Shown in pieces: positions 28,181 through 35,330 of a DNA stretch of 64,000 nt; positions within the stretch are counted from its first letter, which is position 1, and each line of letters begins with the position of its first letter. Origin of the DNA: Variovorax sp. TBS-050B. Lineage in GTDB: Bacteria > Pseudomonadota > Gammaproteobacteria > Burkholderiales > Burkholderiaceae_C. The position numbers and the translations under genes were made by a program. The notes below the pieces were generated by a model, which had not been told where the DNA came from, did no database searches, and worked only from the letters and a program-made list of their open reading frames with translations. The stretch lies in assembly GCF_029893635.1 (NCBI RefSeq), contig NZ_JARXYR010000002.1, forward strand, positions 310,001 through 374,000. The letters run 5' to 3'.

Positions 28181-28411
28181 TCAGGCCGAAGCGGTCCTGT
28201 AGTAGTGCTTGACGTGTTCGCTCAGCGAGTAGCCGCCGCCGTTCTCGGGCGCGGGCTTCAGCGCGGGTGCGGCGGCTTCGACCGCCGCGGGGGCCGGTGC
28301 GACCTTGGGCAGCACGGAAACCGCGGCGACCGCGGCGCCCGCACTGGCGGCACCAAGAAAGAAACCTCGACGCGATGCCGGCTTGGTGCCGACCGCTTGG
28401 CTGTCCTGCAT
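28181..28411 (-). CDS. Formate dehydrogenase region Tat-target small protein
   Basis: 76-residue protein matching the TIGR02811-type family found next to formate dehydrogenases. The Tat motif SRRGFFLGAASAG lies at residues 13-25, followed by a hydrophobic stretch, a Pro/Ala-rich linker and the conserved end YSLSEHVKHYYRTA. The function is not established; it may travel with, or anchor, the alpha subunit. ATG at 28411 has GGAG upstream. It lies 13 bp before the alpha-subunit gene. Confidence 0.85.
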   Translation of the reverse strand: MQDSQAVGTKPASRRGFFLGAASAGAAVAAVSVLPKVAPAPAAVEAAAPALKPAPENGGGYSLSEHVKHYYRTASA

Positions 28412-28509
28412 GTGATCTCCAGGAGTGGCTGGGGGCAAACCAGATATGAACCGATTTGCATACATATGGATACTAGTCGAGACCCTTATTCCCGACCATC
28501 GAGCTCACC
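28412..28509 (-). promoter_or_regulatory. AT-richer gap, likely promoter of formate dehydrogenase genes
   Basis: This 98-bp gap between the chaperone gene and the Tat-target gene is the only sizeable break inside the periplasmic formate dehydrogenase run and is clearly richer in A/T (around 28445-28495) than its surroundings. A Shine-Dalgarno (GGAG) lies just before 28411. An internal promoter here is inferred; no specific boxes are claimed. Confidence 0.35.
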
Positions 28510-29127
28510 TTAGCCGAGCATGTCGAAACCCTGGGTCTCGACCTCGGCGAAGGCGCGCGTGAAACCGGCCAGTGCCGCGTAGAAACGCGCCTTGGGATGC
28601 TGCGCGACCGCGTCGCACATCGCCGGCAGCCAGGGCTGCAGGTGCGCCGCGAAGAAGCTCTGCTGCTGCGCGAGGTTGGCGACCGCCGCATCCTCGCCGC
28701 CGATCAGATAGCGCATCACCTCGAACAGGCAGGCGACGTGGTCCTCGCTCTCCGAGACCGCCTCCTCGCGCGCCAGGCCGAGCCGCGCGAGATCCGTGCG
28801 CAGCTGGGCGAGCGGCTTGTCGTGGAGGAAGCCGCTCAGGTAGTGCGAGCCGAACAGATAGACCTCGGGCTTGCCGATGCCGCCGAAGAGCGCGTCGTAC
28901 TCGGCGTGCACGGCGGCCGCGTCGGTGGCGCGCGCGGCGCCGACCAGCTGGCGCCAGGGTTCCTCGAGGAAGGCGCCGGCCGCGGGCGCCTCGGTCGGGG
29001 CCACGTCGAAGGCGCCGAGCAGTTCGGCGTCGGGCGCGGCGTACCAGAGGCGCGCCAGCAGGCCGTAGACCTCGGCGCGCGCGATTTCCTCGTCGAGTGC
29101 GGAGGTCGCGAAGGGGGACTCGCTCAT
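28510..29127 (-). CDS. TorD/DmsD-family molecular chaperone
   Basis: 205-residue all-helical chaperone of the TorD type, which binds Tat signal peptides of molybdoenzymes and holds the apo-enzyme during cofactor insertion. Recognisable elements are RAEVYGLLARLWY at the N-terminus, the EYDALFGG segment and EDHVACLFEVMRYLI. It is the likely dedicated chaperone for the alpha subunit. It overlaps the ferredoxin gene (ATGA). Confidence 0.9.
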   Translation of the reverse strand: MSESPFATSALDEEIARAEVYGLLARLWYAAPDAELLGAFDVAPTEAPAAGAFLEEPWRQLVGAARATDAAAVHAEYDALFGGIGKPEVYLFGSHYLSGFLHDKPLAQLRTDLARLGLAREEAVSESEDHVACLFEVMRYLIGGEDAAVANLAQQQSFFAAHLQPWLPAMCDAVAQHPKARFYAALAGFTRAFAEVETQGFDMLG

Positions 29128-31247
29128 AGCTGCGTGATCTTCATTTCGTTCTGCGCGCTGTACAGGTCGATCACCCGGCAGTCGCTGCACATCTTGAGCC
29201 GCTCGAGCGCCTCGCCCTGGAACATGGCATGGCCCGCGAGCTTGCCGAGCATCGCCTCGATGGCCTTCTGCGTGCCGAAGGGCTTGCTGCAGCGGATGCA
29301 GGCCCAGGGCTTGGCCTCGTTGAGCACCACGGGCTGCTTGCGCTCGGGCGCGACCAGGAGCCGCGGCACGAGCGCGATCGCATCCTCGGGGCAGGTGGTC
29401 TGGCAGAGACCGCACTGCACGCAGTTCTTCTCGATGAAGCGCAGCTGCGGCGCGTTCGGGTTGTCCTGCAGCGCGCCCGCGGGGCAGGCGCTCACGCAGG
29501 CGAGGCACAGCGTGCAGCTGTCTCGGTTGACCGCGATCGCGCCGAAGGGCGAGCCGGCCGGCAGCGGCACGGCGAGCGGCTCGGCGGCGGTTGCGGCCGG
29601 CGCCTGCGCCATCAAGTGGTCGAGCGTCATTTCGAGCGTGCCGCGCTTCTCCGCGGCCACGGCGAAACGCGCGGCGGTGGCGGGCACGCGCTGGCGCGTG
29701 GCGCGCAGGCCGGCCAGCGCCGCATCGAGCGCGGCGGGCGTGGCCGCCTCGATCAGGTGGAAATGCGTGCCGGTGTAGCCCAGCCCGTGGAGCAGCGCCT
29801 GCGCGACCGCCATCTGCTGCCGGAGCGCATCGACGTACGGCGGCGCCTCCTCGCCGGTGACGAGCACCGCGACCTGCGCGGCGCCGAAGGCGATCGCGCC
29901 GAGCCAGAGGTCGATGCCGGTGCTCGCGGCATGCCTGAGCGCGACCGGCAGCACATGGGCCGGCACGCCGTTCAGGCCGTCGCGCCTGCCGCTTTCGAGC
30001 CGGGCCCCGCGCCCCAGCGCCTCGATCAGCGCCTGGCCGCCCTCCTCGCCGTGCAGCAGCAGCGCGGCGTCGCGGCCGCCGGCCGCGAGGTAGGTCGAGA
30101 CCAGGGTGCGCAGCCTGCGGCCCTGGTCGGTGGTGCGCGGGTAGGTGTAGCCCAGCGCGCCCGTCGGGCACACGGTGGTGCAGGCGCCGCAACCCACGCA
30201 GAGCTGCGGATCGACGACGATGCGCTGGCGCTCCTTGTCGCTCGAGATGGCGTGCGCCGAGCAGACCTCGACGCAGGCGTTGCAGCCGACCACCTCGTTG
30301 CGGCTGTGGGCGCAGAGCTTCTGCTTGTAGTCGAAGAACTTGGGCTTCTCGAACTCGCCCACGAGCTCGCGCAGGCGCAGCAGCGTGGCCAGGCCCTCGG
30401 CCTGCGCGAGTCCGCCCGGCAGGTGGAAGTAGCCCTGCGGCGGCGCGTGCCAGTCGATCAGCGCGCCGGCGCCCAGGTCGAGCACGAGGTCGAACTCGGC
30501 ATCGAGCGCCTCGCTCGCGCGGTCGAAGCGGATCGCGCCCGCCACGCTGCAGGCCTGTTCGCAGTCGCGGTGCGTGCCGCACTTCGCGAGGTCGATCTGG
30601 TAGTCGAGGCCGATCGCCTGCTCGGGGCAGGCGCTCAGGCAGGCGTTGCAGCGCGTGCACAGGTCGAGGTCGATCGGGTTGTCGCGCGTCCAGCGCAGCG
30701 AGAAGGCGCCGAGCCAGCCGCGCAAGCCGTCGATGCGCCCCGCCATCACCGGCCAGCGCCGTTCCTGGCTGCCGCCGCGCGCGCCGGGACCGGTGGAGAA
30801 GATCGACACCTGCAGCGTGTCGGCCACGAGCGCCGCGGCCTTCTCGGCCTCGTCGAGCGGGCCGACGATCAGCAGGCGCCCCTGGCTCGCATAGCTCACC
30901 GTGGGCACGGGGTCGGGCTCGGGCAGATGGGCCGCCGCGAGCAGCGCGGCGATCTTGGGACTCGCGTTCTTCGCATCGCGGCTCCAGCCGCCGGTCTCGC
31001 GGATGTTGACGAAGCGGATCGGCGAGACCGCGCCCTCGGTCTGTGCGGCCAGTTCGGTGAAGAGCCGGCGCTCCTGGGTGCAGGCGACCACGACGTCGTC
31101 GCCCGAGCGGATCGCGCGCTGGAAGGCGGGCGCCTCGCGGCGGCACAGGGTGGAGTGGAGGGGCAGCGGCTCAGCCAGCGCGGCGCCGAGCGTCTTCGGC
31201 TCGAGCGGCATCGTCTGGTTGCAGTCGCAGATCAGCGTGGTGGTCAT
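29124..31247 (-). CDS. Large multi-cluster [4Fe-4S] ferredoxin-like protein
   Basis: 707-residue cytoplasmic protein with at least four classical CxxCxxCxxxCP sites: CTRCNACLSACP (about residue 200), CVGCGACTTVCP (about 355), CTLCLACVSACP (about 590) and CVQCGLCQTTCP (about 620). Further cysteine groups include CGTHRDCEQAC, CNACVEVC, CIRC and CSDC. The N-terminus (LICDCNQTMPLEP) resembles other proteins of this cluster type. It is an electron-transfer or assembly protein of unknown partner, co-transcribed with the TorD chaperone. Its start lies inside the DUF3306 gene (77-bp overlap). Confidence 0.88.
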   Translation of the reverse strand: MTTTLICDCNQTMPLEPKTLGAALAEPLPLHSTLCRREAPAFQRAIRSGDDVVVACTQERRLFTELAAQTEGAVSPIRFVNIRETGGWSRDAKNASPKIAALLAAAHLPEPDPVPTVSYASQGRLLIVGPLDEAEKAAALVADTLQVSIFSTGPGARGGSQERRWPVMAGRIDGLRGWLGAFSLRWTRDNPIDLDLCTRCNACLSACPEQAIGLDYQIDLAKCGTHRDCEQACSVAGAIRFDRASEALDAEFDLVLDLGAGALIDWHAPPQGYFHLPGGLAQAEGLATLLRLRELVGEFEKPKFFDYKQKLCAHSRNEVVGCNACVEVCSAHAISSDKERQRIVVDPQLCVGCGACTTVCPTGALGYTYPRTTDQGRRLRTLVSTYLAAGGRDAALLLHGEEGGQALIEALGRGARLESGRRDGLNGVPAHVLPVALRHAASTGIDLWLGAIAFGAAQVAVLVTGEEAPPYVDALRQQMAVAQALLHGLGYTGTHFHLIEAATPAALDAALAGLRATRQRVPATAARFAVAAEKRGTLEMTLDHLMAQAPAATAAEPLAVPLPAGSPFGAIAVNRDSCTLCLACVSACPAGALQDNPNAPQLRFIEKNCVQCGLCQTTCPEDAIALVPRLLVAPERKQPVVLNEAKPWACIRCSKPFGTQKAIEAMLGKLAGHAMFQGEALERLKMCSDCRVIDLYSAQNEMKITQL

Positions 31248-31860
31248 CGGTCGTCTGGCTTGCAGGCTGCGCGTCGGCAGCCTGCTGGCTGGGGAAAGTC
31301 TCCGGCGAGGGAGCAGGCTCGGACTGTGCCACGTCCGGCGGTACCGCGCCCTGCGGGGTTTCCGCGGGGGCTTCCGAGGGATGGTCCCGGCGGTCCGGCG
31401 CGCCCTCTTTTTCTTCTTCCTCGTCCGCGAAGAGCTTGAGGAACTTGGCGCTCGCCATCTGGCGCAGCACGCCGTCCGGAATGGGCGTCGACCGGGAATA
31501 GTCGTCGATGTAGATGTCCATGCCGTCCATCACGTTGAACTGCGGATCGGCAAAGAGCTTCTTGAAGGCGGTGTTCTTGACCTCGGGCGCGACGTTGCGC
31601 GCGACGAAGGGGCGGAAGTCGGATTCGGGCGTGAGGGCCTCGGCATCGGCCAGCGTGGGCGGCGGCGGATCGGCGGGCGCGCCGTCGGCCGGCAACGCCG
31701 ATGCGGCCACGGCGTCCGCGGGCGGCAGCGCCGCAGCGGCGGCGGGCGCTTCGGTGTCCTGCGGCGCCGGCAGCGCATCTGCGGGCGGCGCGGCTTGTTG
31801 TTCTTCTTGCCGCGCCTCCTGCTTGCGCCGCGACCAGCGGCCGAAGAAGCTCTCAGACAT
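31171..31860 (-). CDS. DUF3306 domain protein
   Basis: 229-residue protein of unknown function. It opens with the DUF3306 signature SFFGRWSRRKQEAR, continues with an Ala/Pro-rich linker (about residues 20-75) and a conserved core including LTPESDFRPFVA, KLFADPQFNVMDGMDIYIDDY and the LKLFADEEEE end. A low-complexity tail of about 75 residues runs into the ferredoxin reading frame. It overlaps the DUF3305 stop by eight bases. The pair is associated with formate dehydrogenase clusters; the mechanism is unknown. Confidence 0.85.
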   Translation of the reverse strand: MSESFFGRWSRRKQEARQEEQQAAPPADALPAPQDTEAPAAAAALPPADAVAASALPADGAPADPPPPTLADAEALTPESDFRPFVARNVAPEVKNTAFKKLFADPQFNVMDGMDIYIDDYSRSTPIPDGVLRQMASAKFLKLFADEEEEKEGAPDRRDHPSEAPAETPQGAVPPDVAQSEPAPSPETFPSQQAADAQPASQTTDDHHADLRLQPDDAARAEDARRRAG

Positions 31861-32398
31861 CGCCGGCTCCGCGCCCGCGCTTCTTCTCGGTGCTCACGCT
31901 CGCGGCATTGCCGAAGCGGTCGACCAGCGGCCGAAAGCTCTCGGGCCGCTTGCGGCGCTTGGGCTCGATCACGTAGTGCGCCTGCACGAAGCCGCGCATC
32001 CATTCGATCACCTCGTCGGGCGCGGGCACCTGCTCCACCGTTTCCTGCGCGTCGAGCCAGCGGCCGGCCTCGTTGTAGCTCAGGCTCACGACCACGGGCC
32101 GCGCGATGGGCTCCTCGGCCACCGTGGGCTCCTCCTCCATGCGCCAGAGCACGAACCAGCACGGCGCGGGCGTGGTGGCGTTGAGGTGGTAGCCCTCGGC
32201 ATCGTCGCGGAACAGTTCGGTCTTGAAGCCCGGATGCAGCCAGCGCTGCACGTCCTCGGTCGCTTCGAGCAGGCGCGGCGCATTCCCCAGGCCGGGCTGG
32301 TCGGGGCCGACGCTCTCGAGAATCCAGCGCCAGGACTGCCAGCGGCTGTTCACGCGCTCGCGGCGCATCACGACGGCAACGTCGATGGAAGGATTCAT
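31853..32398 (-). CDS. DUF3305 domain protein
   Basis: 181-residue protein of unknown function. VAVVMRRERVNSRWQSWRW is the family opening; FRDDAEGYHLNATTPAP and a central WFVLWRMEEE follow. No signal peptide or membrane span, so it is cytoplasmic. ATG at 32398 is chosen over a frame extension to 32422. It is first in the DUF3305-DUF3306-ferredoxin-TorD block and separated from modC by a half repeat. Confidence 0.85.
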   Translation of the reverse strand: MNPSIDVAVVMRRERVNSRWQSWRWILESVGPDQPGLGNAPRLLEATEDVQRWLHPGFKTELFRDDAEGYHLNATTPAPCWFVLWRMEEEPTVAEEPIARPVVVSLSYNEAGRWLDAQETVEQVPAPDEVIEWMRGFVQAHYVIEPKRRKRPESFRPLVDRFGNAASVSTEKKRGRGAGDV

Positions 32399-32460
32399 CC
32401 GCCGATCGTAGCGCCGCGGCATTCCGATTTCGCTTCGAGGGTCATGGGGAGAAGGCGGGG

Positions 32461-32515
32461 GCCGAACGCAGAGGGCGCGAAGGTTGCGCGAAGGACGCGA
32501 AAGAAGGCAAGAAAA
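32461..32515. repeat. Family A repeat, copy 3 (one arm only)
   Basis: GCCGAACGCAGAGGGCGCGA and the following GCGAAGGACGCGAAAG match the left arm of the copies at 6203 and 9552, but no complementary right arm follows before the modC stop at 32529. It lies in the 130-bp gap between modC and the DUF3305 start, which are on the same strand. Confidence 0.75.
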
Positions 32516-32528
32516 GTGGACCTGCGGG

Positions 32529-33320
32529 TCAAGCGCCCACCGGTTGCCGCATCAACAGGTCGCGCAGCCTGCGCTGCAGCGGCGTGGCCTCGGTGGCCGG
32601 GACGCGGCCGGCTTCGCGCAGCGCCAGGTCGCGGCTTTCGGCGCTGTGCAGGTCGATTTCGCGCACGACCTGCCCCTGGTCGTAGACGAAGGCGACGTCG
32701 GCCAGGGCCAGCACGTCGTCGATGTCGTGCGTGATCATCAGCACCGGAATGCCCCACTGCCTGCGCACTTGCGCGAGTTCGTAGCGCAGCTCGCTGCGCA
32801 GCATCGGATTGAGCGCCGCAAAGGGCTCGTCGAGCAGCAGCAGCTGCGGCTCGCAGGCCAGCGCGCGCGCGAGCGCGACGCGCTGCCGCTGGCCGCCCGA
32901 GAGCTTGGCCGGCCGGCTGTCGGCGAGCGCCGCGAGGCCGAAGCCGTCGAGCAGCGCCTGCACCCGCTCGGCGTCCCGGGCCGGCAGGCGGCGCCGGTGC
33001 CAGGCGGTCAGGCCGAAGGCGACGTTCTCGCGCACCGACAGATGCGGAAACAGCGCGTAGTCCTGGAACAGGTAGCCGACGCGCCGCGCCGGGGCCGGCA
33101 CGTCGATGCCGCGCGCCGCATCGTAGAGCGTGCGGCCGTCGATGCGCACATGCCCGGACGAGGGGCGCAAGAGCCCCGCGATGGCCTGCAGCGTGAGCGT
33201 CTTGCCCGCGCCCGATGGTCCGTAGAGTGCGGCGAAGGGCACGTCGGTCGCGAAGCGCGCCGCCAGGTCGAACCGGCGCGCGCCGTCGGTGACCGTGAGC
33301 TGCAGGTCGACGTCGATCAT
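32529..33320 (-). CDS. modC: Molybdate-type ABC transporter ATP-binding protein, short form
   Basis: 263-residue ATPase with Walker A GPSGAGKT, signature LSGGQRQR, Walker B LLLLDEPF and the H-loop ITHDIDD. Position after modB and modA gives its role in molybdate import. It ends soon after the ATPase core, lacking the C-terminal TOBE/Mop domain that makes E. coli ModC 352 residues long, so trans-inhibition by molybdate is probably absent. Its ATG overlaps the modA stop. Confidence 0.87.
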   Translation of the reverse strand: MIDVDLQLTVTDGARRFDLAARFATDVPFAALYGPSGAGKTLTLQAIAGLLRPSSGHVRIDGRTLYDAARGIDVPAPARRVGYLFQDYALFPHLSVRENVAFGLTAWHRRRLPARDAERVQALLDGFGLAALADSRPAKLSGGQRQRVALARALACEPQLLLLDEPFAALNPMLRSELRYELAQVRRQWGIPVLMITHDIDDVLALADVAFVYDQGQVVREIDLHSAESRDLALREAGRVPATEATPLQRRLRDLLMRQPVGA

Positions 33321-34066
33321 GGCCGTGCGAAGCCGTGGCGCGCGAGCACTGCCTGCGCGGGTGGCGTGAAGAGGAACTGCACGAACTCGGCGGCCAGCGC
33401 CTTCTGCCGGCTGTCGGCCACCACCGCGACGGGGTAGGTCACCGGCGCATGCCCCGTGGGCGTGAAGGCGACCCTCACCTTGTCGCCGGCCGCGGCCGCG
33501 TCGGTGCGGTAGACGAAACCGGCCTCGACCTCGCCGCGGCTCACGTAGTCGAGCACCTGCCGCACGCTGTCGGCCTGCACGAACCTGGGTTCGAGCGCGG
33601 TCCAGAGGCCGGCGTTGTCGAGCACCTGGCGCGTGTAGCGGCCCACCGGCACGGTCGCGACCTTGCCGATCGCGATCCGCCGGACGCGGGCGCCGGCCAG
33701 GTCCTGCAGGCTCTTCAGGCCCAGCGCCTCCTGCGCCGGCTCGACCAGCACGAGGCTGTTGGCGGCGAAGTCGCGGCGCGTGGCGACGTCGACCAGCTTC
33801 TGCTCGGCGCCGCGGTTCATCGTCTCCTGGTCGGCACTCGCGAACACGTCCACCGGCGCGCCCTGCGCGATCTGCTGCAGCAGCACGCCCGAGGCCGCGA
33901 AGTTGAAGCGCACCGTGGCGCCCGGGCGCGCGGCCTCGAACCGCGGCCCGAGTTCCTTGAAGGCATCCGTCAGGCTGGCAGCGGCGGAGACCGTGATCTG
34001 CTGCGCGGAAGCGCCCAGGGGCAGCGCGAACGCCAGGGCAAGAAGCGAGACAAGCAGCGGGCGCAT
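33317..34066 (-). CDS. modA: Molybdate-binding periplasmic protein ModA
   Basis: 249-residue binding protein. A Sec signal peptide (about residues 1-21, ending GASA) precedes the family signature ITVSAAASLTDAFKELG; FNFAASGVLLQQI and PVDVFASADQ follow. The serines in AAAS and in FAASG are oxyanion-binding candidates. It delivers molybdate (or tungstate) to the formate dehydrogenases' cofactor pathway. The gene overlaps modC (ATGA) and follows modB by 28 bp. Confidence 0.92.
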   Translation of the reverse strand: MRPLLVSLLALAFALPLGASAQQITVSAAASLTDAFKELGPRFEAARPGATVRFNFAASGVLLQQIAQGAPVDVFASADQETMNRGAEQKLVDVATRRDFAANSLVLVEPAQEALGLKSLQDLAGARVRRIAIGKVATVPVGRYTRQVLDNAGLWTALEPRFVQADSVRQVLDYVSRGEVEAGFVYRTDAAAAGDKVRVAFTPTGHAPVTYPVAVVADSRQKALAAEFVQFLFTPPAQAVLARHGFARP

Positions 34067-34094
34067 GCAGGTTTCCAGTCGTGATGAATCGGGC

Positions 34095-34778
34095 TCAGCG
34101 CAGCGAGAAGAAGCGGTTCGACAGCACCAGCACCGTGATCGACAGCAGCGAGGTCACGGCCACCAGCAGCAGCGCCAGGTCGTCATGCCCGGCCTGCACC
34201 GCGTCGTAGATCGCCATCGAGAGCGTCTGCGTCTGGCCCGGGATGGAGCCCGCCACCATCAGCGAGGCGCCGAACTCGCCCATGGCGCGCGCGAACGCGA
34301 GCAGCGTGCCGGCCAGGATGCCGGGCCAGGCCAGCGGCAGGGTGACGCGCAGGAACACCGAGAACGGCGACTGGCGCAGCGTGCTGGCGGCGTCCTCCAG
34401 CGCGCGGTCCACGCTCGCGAAGGCGGCGCTGGCCGACTTGAGCACCAGCGGCAGCGCCACCACGGCCGAGGCCACCACCGCGCCGTGCCAGCTGAAGATG
34501 AGCGTGTAGTCGAAGTGCGTGCGCAGCCAGTGGCCGAGCGGGCTGCGGCGCCCGGCGGCGACCAGGATCGCATAGCCGATCACGGTCGGCGGCAGCACCA
34601 GCGGCAGCATGAACACCGCCTCGAGCACCGTCCGTCCCGGAAAGCGCTTGCGCGCGAACACCCAGCCCAGCGCCACGCCGGCCACGAGCGCGAGCAGCGT
34701 CGCGGCCGTGGCCACCTTGAGCGACAGCACCAGGGGGAACCAGTCGGTCGCGGCGATGAGCGATGTCGTCGTATTCAT
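34095..34778 (-). CDS. modB: Molybdate ABC transporter permease ModB
   Basis: 227-residue permease with about five spans. Typical ModB segments are LPLVLPPTVIGYAILVA and the ATPase-contact loop AASTLRQSPFSVFLRVTLP; AFARAMGEFGASLMVAG ends the core. ATG at 34778 preferred over 34802. The order modB-modA-modC differs from the common modABC order. Confidence 0.92.
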   Translation of the reverse strand: MNTTTSLIAATDWFPLVLSLKVATAATLLALVAGVALGWVFARKRFPGRTVLEAVFMLPLVLPPTVIGYAILVAAGRRSPLGHWLRTHFDYTLIFSWHGAVVASAVVALPLVLKSASAAFASVDRALEDAASTLRQSPFSVFLRVTLPLAWPGILAGTLLAFARAMGEFGASLMVAGSIPGQTQTLSMAIYDAVQAGHDDLALLLVAVTSLLSITVLVLSNRFFSLR

Positions 34779-34851
34779 GGCGATACAGCGGCATTGTTGC
34801 ACAACGACCTGCTGCCTTCCGCGGCAGGCGGGCTTCGGTATGGCTGGGCAA

Positions 34852-34876
34852 CGCCGATATCCCGCGGAATACAGCG
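34852..34876. promoter_or_regulatory. Imperfect dyad, candidate ModE-type operator
   Basis: CGCCGATATC-N5-GAATACAGCG: arms 34852-34861 and 34867-34876 match at 7 of 10 positions when inverted. It lies in the 125-bp gap between the modE-like gene and modB, the expected place for a site controlling modBAC. Resemblance to the E. coli ModE box (AT-rich core flanked by CG) is only partial. Confidence 0.35.
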
Positions 34877-34903
34877 CGGGGCAGGTTCAGGATGCGCGCG
34901 GGA

Positions 34904-35251
34904 TCAGGGCGCCAGAAGCCGCGTGAGCGCGCGCACGTCGGCCGCCGTCGCGAGGCGTGCGGCGTTCTCGATCGCGCGGTAGTGCTTGACGATTTCCTCG
35001 CCGACCGGCGTCAGCGCGGTGCCGCCGCCGCGCGTGCCGCCGGCCGCGGTGTTCACCGCGGGCGAGGCGAGCGCCTTGTTCATCTCGTCGATCAGGAGCC
35101 AGGCGCGCCGGTACGACATGCCGAGCTGGCGCGCGGCCGCCGAGATCGAGCCGGTTTCCGCCACCGCCTCCAGCACGGCGATCTTGCCGGGGCCGATGGC
35201 GATGCTGTCGTCCCGGTAGATGCGCAGGCGGAACTGGACTCTGGTTTTCAT
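34904..35251 (-). CDS. ModE-like winged-helix regulator, DNA-binding domain only
   Basis: 115-residue protein equal to the N-terminal domain of ModE: IGPGKIAVLEAVAETGSISA followed by ARQLGMSYRRAWLLIDEMN is the winged helix, and a Gly-rich wing (AAGGTRGGGTALT) and a dimerisation helix complete it. The paired Mop domains that bind molybdate in E. coli ModE are absent, so how it senses Mo is unclear. It lies between fdsA and modB, in a position to link Mo supply to formate dehydrogenase genes. Confidence 0.88.
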   Translation of the reverse strand: MKTRVQFRLRIYRDDSIAIGPGKIAVLEAVAETGSISAAARQLGMSYRRAWLLIDEMNKALASPAVNTAAGGTRGGGTALTPVGEEIVKHYRAIENAARLATAADVRALTRLLAP

Positions 35252-35330
35252 GCCGTGGGGTGAGCGGTGCAGGAGAAGGAAGACGGGCGCAAAGGTTAAA
35301 CCATGCGCCCGGCCTCCCCGCCGACCGGCG

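Noticed and set aside
24925-28212. 1095-codon plus-strand open frame opposite the formate dehydrogenase alpha and beta genes
   Set aside because: It is the antisense shadow of a GC-rich gene; its His/Ala/Gly/Arg-rich translation has no domain, and the minus-strand frames are fully conserved enzymes.
29229-31439. 736-codon plus-strand frame opposite the multi-cluster ferredoxin
   Set aside because: Antisense shadow; no motif, while the minus strand has ordered cysteine clusters.
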